DNA of 64,000 nucleotides from Ceratodon purpureus (lineage: Eukaryota > Streptophyta > Bryopsida > Pseudoditrichales > Ditrichaceae): contig CM026431.1 of the NCBI GenBank assembly GCA_014871385.1, positions 345,739 to 409,738 of the forward strand, read 5' to 3'. The notes under the pieces were generated by a model that was given only the letters and a program-made list of their open reading frames with translations, was not told where the DNA came from and searched no databases. Of this stretch, positions 1 through 8,458 are shown in pieces (positions within the stretch are counted from its first letter, which is position 1; every line of letters begins with the position of its first letter). Position numbers and translations under genes: made by a program.

Positions 1-1894
1 GCGGAGCAGACCTGAGATAAAATGCGCTTCGCAATGATTGCCAAGGGCCCCCCCCCCCCCCCCCCCCCCCCATCCTCTGCCACCATTGATGGGGTTCCAG
101 ATTTGCTGCTGCAATATCGATGGTCACTTCGGGGCTGTAAGGGCCACGTTCCTCGTCAAACAGGGTAATCTCTGCGACGAGTTTGTCAAATGGAATTTCC
201 ATTTGCCCACCCACCTGACGAAACACCCGATTCAGTGCCGCCTTTGCTTCTCCTATGGCTTGTAGGCCGCGATGCCCTTTGGTCCAAGGGTTCAAGAGCG
301 CCGCATCATAATGAAGATCGGTGTGCATCATGTCCCATCTACACTCGAATCGCCTCTCCAGCCTTGTTGCCATGTCCGGTGGGAAAAAGCAAGGAGAGCC
401 TCGGAGACCGTACACGTGATCCTTCAGGTTGCTCATAGTAACCCATGCCTTGCCCATTGCGGGCTGGTTACCATCGAACGTTCTCAGAGCTACCAGGGCT
501 GGTTTTACCAGGTTCTTGAAGTTGTCACACTGATGCCAGAATCCATCATCACGGATTGTTTGACGCACTAGGCTTGCGCGTGCATGATTACGCACCACCT
601 CGGTTTGGTTGAATAGACCGTCGACATACTCGAACCACTCCGTTGCCATGACCACTTGCTCCAAAGCAAATTTCACGTCTATAAGGCGCTCTATCATCAA
701 ATAGTTACAAGCGAATCTAGTTTCAGCAGGAACCACCAAGGACAACTTCTTTTCATGTTTGCGGAAAAGGGCCATAGGAACATGATGTCTCCGAATGTAA
801 TGACACACGTGTTTAGCTTTGGCGACCAAATCCTTCACAAAGCGTTCCTTGCCCCAGTCCCCCATAAGAAGATCTAGAATATGGGCACAACATCCCTGCT
901 TGTACATGTGAGGATACTCCTCTAGGATATTATCCATGGCGCCAAGCATGTTGCTTGCATTGTCCGTACAAATCTGGACATCATTCTGAGGGCCAATTTC
1001 TCGAATATACTTCTTCATCTCCCCCGCAATGTATCCCATTGACTTCTTCTCGCCAGTCGTATCAACAGACCCAAGAAACACATCGCCTGCCGGACATACT
1101 AGCATGACATTCATCAACGGTTGGCGATTCACATTATTCCAACTATCAGAGCAAATGGTAGCCCCGTATAACTCGGTCGACGTTTTCGTACGTTCATCAA
1201 TCTTTGCCTTGATTTGCTTCTTTTTTTCCTTGATGTGCGTTGTTCGCATCGCGTTATAGGAAGGGGGATTGTAGTCAAATCCGGCACCCAACGTTGTGCT
1301 CACCGCCTTTATAAATGTTGGGTGCTTGGCCACGTTGAATGCGACGTTGGCTTCGTAAAAGAAGGATGCCGACAACATGTCCAGCTCCTTTCGCTTAGAG
1401 ATCTGGAGTGCTTCACTCATGTCCTGTTGCCGCAAGCTCCTAGTGGTATTCGAACCGGCCCTACTAGGTGCAGCACTGGAGACATTTCGGTCCTCTTCAG
1501 TATCATTGTACGAGGGTTCGGATCCACCGTACAGAGTGCCGTGTGTGGAAGCACTAGAACACGGACGTTGAACTGACGTGGGGTATGTAGGCCTCATACC
1601 ATCCATCTCCTCCTGTGTCAAAGGGACGGGAATCTTTCCACCGCAAAACTGAAACTTCCTCTTCACTACGGTAGGTGCCTTTTGGCAAACCCTGGAGAGA
1701 TTGGACTGGTCCCAACCATAATGCTGAAGGCACCTAGACTTCACGAACGAAAGCTTGTTCCTGCAATACACACATTGGGCTTCCTTAATTGACAGTGACC
1801 CTTCCTTGAGCTTGACCGTAAACCATGGTGCCCACTCTCTCGTACCAAGTCTCGGAACGGCTCTAGCCGGAGCAACCGCTTCAACCGGATCCAT
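1..1894 (-). CDS. hAT-family transposase (DUF659 type), 3' part cut by window edge
   Basis: An open frame of about 631 codons starts at the ATG at 1894 and runs off the left edge without a stop. Near residues 40-60 there is a BED-like zinc finger (CVYC followed by a Cys/His pair). The central DUF659/hAT region contains CSDSWNNVNRQPLMN (about residue 245), CTDNASNM (about 307) and a CCAHILDLLMGDW block (about 335). These are characteristic hAT transposase core motifs, with the Asp of CSDSW and of CTDN as likely catalytic acids. Near the left edge the conserved C-terminal dimerisation block (LAIIAKRILSQVC) reads in a different frame from the rest. The break lies in a 24-base C run (48-71), which is poly-G in the coding sense. 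The start is supported by a TATA box about 245 bp upstream. It would cut and paste this element and possibly mobilise its small relative. Confidence 0.88.
   Translation of the reverse strand, partial: MDPVEAVAPARAVPRLGTREWAPWFTVKLKEGSLSIKEAQCVYCRNKLSFVKSRCLQHYGWDQSNLSRVCQKAPTVVKRKFQFCGGKIPVPLTQEEMDGMRPTYPTSVQRPCSSASTHGTLYGGSEPSYNDTEEDRNVSSAAPSRAGSNTTRSLRQQDMSEALQISKRKELDMLSASFFYEANVAFNVAKHPTFIKAVSTTLGAGFDYNPPSYNAMRTTHIKEKKKQIKAKIDERTKTSTELYGATICSDSWNNVNRQPLMNVMLVCPAGDVFLGSVDTTGEKKSMGYIAGEMKKYIREIGPQNDVQICTDNASNMLGAMDNILEEYPHMYKQGCCAHILDLLMGDWGKERFVKDLVAKAKHVCHYIRRHHVPMALFRKHEKKLSLVVPAETRFACNYLMIERLIDVKFALEQVVMATEWFEYVDGLFNQTEVVRNHARASLVRQTIRDDGFWHQCDNFKNLVKPALVALRTFDGNQPAMGKAWVTMSNLKDHVYGLRGSPCFFPPDMATRLERRFECRWDMMHTDLHYDAALLNPWTKGHRGLQAIGEAKAALNRVFRQVGGQMEIPFDKLVAEITLFDEERGPYSPEVTIDIAAANLEPHQWWQRMGGGGGGGGPWQSLRSAFYLRSAP
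48..71. repeat. 24-base poly-C run inside hAT transposase CDS
   Basis: Twenty-four consecutive C (poly-G on the coding strand). In frame with the upstream transposase it codes a run of glycines. The conserved C-terminal motif beyond it is readable only in another frame, so the tract length decides whether the gene is intact. Confidence 0.95.
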
Positions 1895-2135
1895 AGTGAA
1901 TGATTAGGAAAGTCTCCGGACTAATAGGACCAGTAGAACCAAAAGATTATTATCTGATAACTTAGTGTGTCTGAAAAATGCTTGACAAATTGATTTATGG
2001 AGAGAAATTTTTTTACATTCTCCCCACCCAAACCAAGTGTCTCCCCAAGCTAACAGTTTCAAGCAAGGAGCCATCAAGGAGACCCAGGACATGAAACACG
2101 CAAGGAGGTAAGTTGGATGTCAAATCAGGGGGCAG

Positions 2136-2143
2136 TTTATATA
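2136..2143 (-). promoter_or_regulatory. TATA box of the hAT transposase gene
   Basis: TATATAAA on the minus strand, about 245 bp before the transposase ATG and immediately downstream of a GC-rich repeat array. The other two genes of this element have the same arrangement. Confidence 0.55.
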
Positions 2144-2164
2144 CTGCCAACCTCGGCCGCGAGA

Positions 2165-2500
2165 GTACTGTCCGGACAGGCGCGATCAAACGGGTGCGCG
2201 CGCATCGTGAGGATCGGGCGCGCTCCGAAGCGAACAGGCGGGCGATGGTGGGTGCTCGCGATTGCAGGCCGCGTGGCGGATGGCGCGCGCGAGGGAAGAC
2301 GGGCGGGGGCGGGCGCATGCGGGCGCGAGCGCTGGAGGGCGGGTGCGCGTGTGCGCGATGCGTTGCGCGCGCGAGCGTAGTCCGGATGAAGCGGGCGGGC
2401 GCGGGCGCGCACTGACAGGCGAATGCAGGCGCGGGCGCGCACTGACGGTCGAGTGCAGGCGCGCACGAGCAAGCGCGAGCAGACAGGCAAGATCGATTTG
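2165..2500. repeat. GC-rich GGGCGCGAGC-type array upstream of transposase
   Basis: Irregular short units around GGGCGCGAGC / GGGCGCGCAC fill about 330 bp between AT-rich flanks. Long frames through it code only Arg/Ala/Gly-rich strings and are not genes. Its position just upstream of the transposase TATA box suggests an upstream regulatory or transposase-binding region (inference). Confidence 0.75.
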
Positions 2501-3429
2501 GCACGCTCAATTCACTGAGAAGAAATAACAATGAGAGGGAAAAATGAATAAAATTTTAAAAAATTAAACTATTTGAACTCCAAACCCGTTAACATCTACA
2601 AAAAATAAGAGGAATCCTATTTAGATTTCAGATTGTGACACATTTGAAGCCAGTTAACGACCCACCCCATTCACACATGTCTAAGAATTGGAGTAAGTGG
2701 TCCACTGGCTCTGTATGTGTCTGCCCTCCCAGTGGAAGGTAAGTTGTTTTAAGCTAACCTTGGGCAGAGTTAAATAAAACTATGGGATAAATTTTTCTAG
2801 TTACCGCGTTAATCTAGTCATAACCACTTGCGCGAGCTGGGCGCGAGCAGTTGGGCGGGCTCGCGACCGCGCGTGGAAGGCGGGCGCGCGCGATTAGTTG
2901 CGGGTGCGAGCGCGCGAGGGCGGCTGCGCGCGAGCGTGGGCGGGTCCAATGGGGCGAGCGCGGGCGCCTGCAGGCGCGGACGGGTGGGCGCGATCGAATA
3001 GGCGCGCGCAATGAAGTTAAAAAGCCCGCATACAGGAAGTTCAAAAAAATAAAATTAAAAAATCAAGGGAGAGTATGGACTATAGTGAAATATAATTCGT
3101 TAGTATGGGAGATTGGTGGAACTAAAAGTAAAAAAAATAAAAAAATTGAATAGGTATTCAAATTATAAAAAAATGTTAACCACAAAAAAAAAAACAAATT
3201 AAAGAGTGTAGGAGTATTAAATAAAAATAAGGGGATAGGATGGGGGAGCACGGTGGAATTAGAAAAATGAACGGACGAAATGAGAAAAGGAATTAAATGA
3301 AAGCATAGTGTTCTAAGAGGGAAAGGAAAAAATTAAAAAACAAATTACTGAGTGTAGGAGTATTAACTAAAAATAAGGGGATAGGATGGGGGGGTGGTGG
3401 AATTAGACAAATTATTTCAGTGATCTTGT
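2501..3429. repeat. Intergenic spacer of hAT element: AT-rich sequence with a small GC-rich array at 2828-3008
   Basis: No gene is seen. Positions 2828-3008 hold another array of GCGCGAGC-like units. The AT-rich remainder contains two diverged copies of a segment with the core TAGGAGTATTAA..AAAATAAGGGGATAGGATGGGG (about 3209-3246 and 3353-3392). Confidence 0.6.
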
Positions 3430-4065
3430 TGGAGTGCTTGGGAGCGTGCAGAACGGGCGCGAGCACTGACGGGCGCGGGCGCGTACGGGCGCGTGCAAAT
3501 GGAAAGAGGGAGTTCGACGGGGGAAGTTAGTTGCATGCTACGGTTGCAGTGCTCGTGCGCGTGCAATGACGGGCGCGAGCAGTCGGGCGCGTGCAACATC
3601 GGGCGCGAGCAGAACGCAAGAGACATTGTGGGGTGGGGGGGGGGGGGGGAATTAGTTCCCCAATTCGGAATCCGTGCACCTGCCCGTGGCTCGACGGGCG
3701 CGATCGGTATGCGCGCGCGCGTACGGGCACGTGCAAATGGGAAAACGGAGTTCGAGGGGGGAAATTCTCTGGCACTGTTCCGGTTGCATTGCTCGCGCGC
3801 GTGCAATGACGGGCGCGAGCAGTCGGGCGCGTGCAACATCGGGCGCGAGCAGAATGCGAGAGACATTGTGGGGGCGAGTGCATGAGTTTCCACAATTCGG
3901 TATCCGTGCCCGCGCCCGTGGTTTGATGGGCGCGAGCAGTTCGCGCGCGCGCGTACGGGCGCGTACCTGAGTTCACAGAAGAGTGTTCTCGCCAGGGACA
4001 GGTATGCGCGCGCGCGGGCACGCACACTACGGGCGCGCACAAACGCGCGCGTGCATGCGAGCGGG
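3430..4065. repeat. GC-rich array with about 240-bp higher-order repeat
   Basis: Units such as GACGGGCGCGAGCAG and GTGCAACATCGGGCGCGAGC recur. A segment near 3546-3660 is repeated near 3788-3900, sharing CGTGCAATGACGGGCGCGAG and AGAGACATTGTGGGG. The array therefore has a longer period of about 240 bp. It includes an 18-G run at 3632-3649. No protein is supported. Confidence 0.75.
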
Positions 4066-4157
4066 TTCTAAGTTCAGATCCGCGTAACATAAAATTCAGT
4101 CCATACCTTCAATACACTTACCATAACTTAAATTTACTTACCGTGACTTAAATCCAC

Positions 4158-6742
4158 TTACCATGCAAAACATTTTGGTGTGCGCGGTGCCCGGTGCAGA
4201 GTACTCAATCCACCCTCATCGTGTCGTGCACAAGAGCTCCCCGCTGCACTTCTTTCTGCCCCATCGCTAGCGATGAATTTCCGCTTCGAAGAACGGGTTC
4301 TCTTCGCTATGCCATCTCCTCCAAGCATTGCTTCCATGAAGTTGCTGTCGCGTATTCGACGGAGCACTGTAAGGGTCTCCGGACTATGTTGCGCGCATAG
4401 GAAATCCACGGCTTGACCCTTGAACAATGTATTCCATTCAGATTCCGCGGTCATCAAGTCATTAGCGATGTGGAGTTCCTCTTTGTTCATTTCGTGCAAC
4501 TCCTTGTGCTGATCCGCAACCAGCTTCCCTTTGAAATTCCACCTAAATCCAAGAGGATGGGCGCCGTACTGGAATGTATTGGTTTGAAGATCCCAGTACC
4601 CTCGTAGCACTTGGTAGAAGAAATTCCACCTTCCCTCGAGTTTGTCGTCTGTCTCGCCCCTGATGAGTTCGTGGCAGATCCTTACAATCTCCGCAAGATC
4701 TTGGTCCCACCCCCACTGCGCGCTCATTTCACAAGCATAGGTCTGGTGCATTCCCATAAGCCAATTCAAAATCAAGTCCTCACCCCACTTGTCCGGAAAG
4801 TCAGGAGTATTTTCCTTATTTTGCTCCCAATGCGGTGGCATCCCGGTCGCTAAGCCGAACTGCTCATAAAAATGCTTGTGTAAGGGGGCCTTACATACTG
4901 CACACCACCGACGTATCATGGCATGGGAAATCAAGCACTGTGGATGATACATGCAGTGACAGGATTCCAATGACCAGCCCCCCTCTCGCCCAAATGGATT
5001 GGTACAAATGGGACACTTGGTTCCATCCAACACATACTTCGATGGATTGGGCCAGAGCAATCTTGGCTGTGTATTCTCCTCTCTCTTCTCATTGGATTTC
5101 GCGGTCTTGTACTCCCACCCCAACTGCGTCCAATCTATTTCCTTACCAATCATCGGTATGTCGTCAGGGAACATTTCATCCTCATGTGTCCACGAGGTAA
5201 GTCCGAAATCCCCCTTGGTGTTAAGCTTGAGGTAGTCGTGGTCAATCTTTTTGAACTCACTGTACATCTGTCTATGACGGTCAACGTTCAGAATGCATGC
5301 AATCTTCCATTGGTAGTACTGTCTGCTCATCTGGATCAGATACGTTCTGAGCATCCTGTTGGTAGCTTGCAATTCGGAGACAGTGGGTATCGCTGACTGT
5401 TGAAATCCCAAAGAGTCTCTGTCTCTTGAGAATCCACGAACATGATTTGCCGCTTGGGGGGGGGGTGCATCACTTGACTTGATGATGCGAATGGGATGAT
5501 TGGCTTACAGGGAACTCGGACCGGGGTATCTTCCGGGAGTCTACCGTCTGTAGCCGATTCAATGATGGCATTCACGTCTTCCTTGTTCATTCCAGGGCTA
5601 CCAGGGATTGGAGCCTGGCTCACCTCGGGTACATTAATTGGATTCCTCGCAGCTTTAAGTTGCGAAATCTCTTCATTCTGCTTCCGGATAATCTCATTCA
5701 TCCTATCAGCTTCGTCGTACAAATTCTGGATAGTCTTCTCCATCTCAGAAATTAACGCATTTTTTTCTTCCAGCTCGTTACGCAATGCGTCGCCTTGCTG
5801 GCCTTGGGCATCATCCCCGGTTAATGTAGCCTCCAACTCAATTGCAAACCTATCATCATCATCTTCCATTACATTGCTCGGGCCTGCAATCTGTGGATTC
5901 AATACAGGAGGAGCTACATCAACATTGCTCGGGCCCGCAATCTGTGGAATCAATATAGGAGGAGCTACATCAACATTGCTTGGGCCCCCAACGATTGCTA
6001 GAGGAGCCTAATGAGCAATACCCACCCCAGTAGGATTTGCAGGCGGTGCACGATTCCTTGTCGACAAACACGCAGCCACCTCAGGATCCTTCTTTTTAAA
6101 CCGTGTGATTCTAGCATTAGCCGCTGCTTTTGTTTGTGACTGAGGGGGACGGTTTACCGTACCATCAGAATCATTATCCGGTTCTGAGTCACTCCACTCA
6201 AGAGGCGCAGGATCCTCGGGATCATCCAAGTATGGCCAGTCATGACCTGGAAATCTTAGGACCCCTGTAGGTATCACCATCTCTTGTGGACGCCGCTGGA
6301 TGCTAGGAGTCGTTCGTATGGTCCTCCAATCCACCTGCCTATGAAGCATTACCTCGGCATATACCATTCTACAGATAAAGAGTGGAATCTCGTTTCTCTC
6401 GTTGATCGCCTCCCCGTATAGAACCTGGTACACCTCCAAACACCGGGTCCCGAACTAACGGTTCTTGCACCATTTCATGTTCGCCTTATTTGAAGTACGA
6501 TTTTGTTTATGGCGATGCAACAGGAAAAACTTCCCAATGTGGCACCATTCAATGAATTCCTCACACGTTGCTAGAGTCCACGGTTGCGGTGCGGCTTCCC
6601 ACCCTCTGAATGCCATCTTTGCAGGATTCATTAAGACGTGAACCCTCTTAGGTTGGATGTTTCCATGCCTTTTCCATCCTGCATCCTTTTGTTGTTTCCT
6701 CTGTTCTGCCTCCGTGGGCGGATTTGGTCGTTGCTCTTCCAT
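4158..6742 (-). pseudogene. RING-like accessory gene of the hAT element, broken by two TAG codons and a frame change
   Basis: Three segments (6742-6455, 6439-6008, 5953-5336) lie in one frame and are separated only by TAG at 6455-6457 and 6008-6010. Both stops are one C-to-T step from CAG. A fourth segment (5411-4158) continues in another frame, by an indel or an unrecognised intron near 5411-5460. The N-terminal part has an EFIEWCHIGKF motif. The middle is acidic and Pro-rich, with a coiled-coil-like stretch (LEEKNALISEMEKTIQNLYD). The last segment carries a RING-like Cys/His cluster (CPIC, then SCHCMYHPQC, then WCAVC) at about its residues 135-180. I do not recognise the family. A RING-like fold suggests protein interaction or ubiquitin ligation. 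A TATA box lies at 7018-7024. It may be functional in other copies. Confidence 0.6.
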
Positions 6743-7017
6743 CTCTGCTCGAGGAAGATCGTTCTTCGAAGTCTTTCAAAAGTGCAAAATTAAAAGCCTA
6801 CGACTACCCCAAAACCTCAATCACATTTACAAATTATAAACATTTACAATATTTTCAAATGTACCACACAACCACCAATAGAGTTCTGAAGGATAATAGC
6901 CCGGACACGTGTCAGAGTGCTGGGACCCACCTGAGTACCATGCAATCAGCTACCCGGGGGCTGTTGAAGGCAAGGTGCTCAAAGGGGGGGAGTGCAAAAT
7001 GAGAAGGCGGATCGCCC

Positions 7018-7024
7018 TTTTATA
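7018..7024 (-). promoter_or_regulatory. TATA box of the RING-like gene
   Basis: TATAAAA on the minus strand, about 275 bp before the presumed start at 6742. The surrounding 80 bp (about 6955-7035) resembles the segment around the TATA box at 8001-8007: both share GGCTGTTGAAGGCAA and TTTTATA followed by CACGGG. This suggests the two promoters arose by duplication. Confidence 0.6.
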
Positions 7025-7025
7025 G

Positions 7026-7362
7026 TCACGGGCGCCAGGGAACGGGCGCGAGCAGAGACCCTACGGGCGCGCGCGGGCACATAGATGAGGTTTCGGTCGT
7101 GTATACCTCCGCGCCCGCGCGAGTATCAACGGGCGCGGGCGGTTCCCATGGCGGGTATATGACGGGCGCGAGCGGGTTTTACCGCGCGCGCGCGAGTAGC
7201 CACCCGGCCTTCATCGAGCGCGAGCGGGCGTCGTCCGGGTACCGAAGGGGCGCGCGCGCGGATGTCGTCGCGAGGGTGCGGATATTGATCGGGCGCGATC
7301 AGAATTGCACGGGCGCGATCGCTGGATGGACGGGCCCGCGCGTTCCCGATAACGGTCGCCAC
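7026..7362. repeat. GC-rich GGGCGCGAGC array upstream of the RING-like gene
   Basis: Short units GACGGGCGCGAGCGGG, GGGCGCGCGC and GGGCGCGATC recur directly upstream of the TATA box at 7018. No coding function is supported. Confidence 0.7.
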
Positions 7363-7475
7363 CACAAACTTGAACACTGTTAAAAATCAGAGTAAACCAA
7401 AGAGAACTTGCAAATTCAAGGTTAAAAAAAATACTTTATTTATTTTGAAAATTTATCAGTTCATTGTAATGTCAA

Positions 7476-7880
7476 TTACAGTGCCATGCACTCTAGGTAC
7501 CGGTCCTCTAGGTCTTTCAAGTGCGTCTCGAAATGGTTTGTTTGAGCACTGGAGACAATATTGTGGACACAAAGTATTGCCATCTCCTTGTTCAGTTCTT
7601 TGATGAGATCGCCAATCTCACAGTCAAGTTCTTCGACAGTTGCTTGGGTTGCCAACTGCTCTTCAGTGGTTGGAGGCAGAGGGCATCCATTCTCTGCGTA
7701 TGCCACCAATTTGTCTTGGCGAGAGATCCAATCCTCGAATAACTGGATCAGTTTCCGGAGTCGCTCCAGCATTGACCAAATAATTGTGTCCGTTCGCTGT
7801 GCAGTGCCCGGTGGGGTGGCACCATTCGTTAAACTCATGTACGACTTGATTTGTTGGCAATTGCATGCGTTGGAATTCAT
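7476..7880 (-). CDS. Small hydrophilic protein of the hAT element, unknown function
   Basis: An open frame of 134 codons starts at the ATG at 7880, about 120 bp downstream of a TATA box at 8001-8007. That start is preferred over upstream ones, which lie inside the GC-rich array. The protein is Leu/Glu/Lys-rich (LERLRKLIQLFEDWISRQDK, then ELDCEIGDLIKELNKEM), suggesting helical or coiled-coil structure. An overlapping frame (7866-7663) contains EFNEWCHPTGH, resembling EFIEWCHIGKF of the neighbouring RING-like gene. The two genes may therefore be old duplicates and this one may be frame-damaged. No family is recognised. Confidence 0.5.
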   Translation of the reverse strand: MNSNACNCQQIKSYMSLTNGATPPGTAQRTDTIIWSMLERLRKLIQLFEDWISRQDKLVAYAENGCPLPPTTEEQLATQATVEELDCEIGDLIKELNKEMAILCVHNIVSSAQTNHFETHLKDLEDRYLECMAL

Positions 7881-8000
7881 GTTGGACAGTACAACGATTG
7901 TTGTGAAACCCACCGTAACACTAAGCAATAAGCTACCCTCGGGCTGTTGAAGGCAAAATGCACAAAGTGGGAGGGTGCGAATCAGTAGAGGGGGGTGGCA

Positions 8001-8007
8001 TTTTATA
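8001..8007 (-). promoter_or_regulatory. TATA box of the small hAT-element gene
   Basis: TATAAAA on the minus strand in a segment resembling the 7018-7024 promoter. A GC-rich array lies immediately upstream (8020-8310). Confidence 0.55.
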
Positions 8008-8019
8008 CTCACGGGGGCG

Positions 8020-8310
8020 ACAGTGTGGGCGCGTGCAGATTGGGCGCGCGCAGGCTGGTACGGGTGCGAGCAGATTGATCCTACGCGCGCACGCGTTTCA
8101 GGTAAGCAGGGTACCTGCCGAGTATATGGACGCGCGAGCACGGGTCTCGGCGAGAGAATTTCGGGCGAGAGCGATATGCTACGGGCACGGGCGACCCTGA
8201 TCGGGCGAGGGCAATCGGGTGCGATCACTGCGCGCGCGCGAGACAGACGACGTGCGCGATCAACTCCAGCTCATAGGCGCGAGCAGGCGCAGATACGCGC
8301 ACGGACGCGA
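8020..8310. repeat. GC-rich array near the right end of the hAT element
   Basis: GGGCGCGTGCAG, GGGCGCGCGCAGG and GGCGCGAGCAGG units. The following stretch (8275-8340, GACGCGACGACGGGTGCC then GGTGAACAGTAGTAAACAGTGAGGA) has a close counterpart at 50598-50650 in the small relative. Confidence 0.7.
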
Positions 8311-8364
8311 CGACGGGTGCCACCTATGGTGAACAGTAGTAAACAGTGAGGACAGTAATTTTGC

Positions 8365-8458
8365 TCGCGCGAGGGAGCCCGTCCGATAACCGTCCGTCAC
8401 GTCGGTCACATGACTACACGACAATTTTATGGCCCGTCCGTCTATTATGACAACCCTG
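8365..8458. repeat. Right terminal and subterminal sequence of the hAT element
   Basis: The tract with CGTCCGTCACGTCGGTCACA, ACGACAATTTTATG and CCCGTCCGTCTATTATGACA is nearly the same as 50717-50780 of the small element. The outermost bases read inward are CAGGGTTGTCATAATAGACG. Confidence 0.85.

Larger units (their letters stand above)
1..8458 (-). mobile_element. Large multi-gene hAT DNA transposon, right-hand part (left end outside window)
   Basis: The right terminal inverted repeat ends at 8458. Read inward it is CAGGGTTGTCATAATAGACG, a typical hAT start (YAGGG). The same terminus closes a 1.83-kb element at 48948-50780 that has a clean 8-bp target duplication, which identifies the superfamily. 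The part in view carries a hAT transposase (1-1894), a RING-like accessory gene (4158-6742) and a small gene (7476-7880). All are on the minus strand, each with an upstream TATA box, and GC-rich GGGCGCGAGC arrays lie between them. The left terminus and left target duplication are off-window, so the full length (more than 8.4 kb) and integrity are unknown. The 8 bp after the right end (8459-8466, GGTTTGGT) would be the right copy of the duplication. Confidence 0.85.

Noticed and set aside
2013..2531. Long Arg/Ala/Pro-rich open frames through the GC-rich arrays (also 3417-4090, 7099-7383)
   Set aside because: They arise from GC-rich repeats lacking stops, occur on both strands and several frames, and have no domain.
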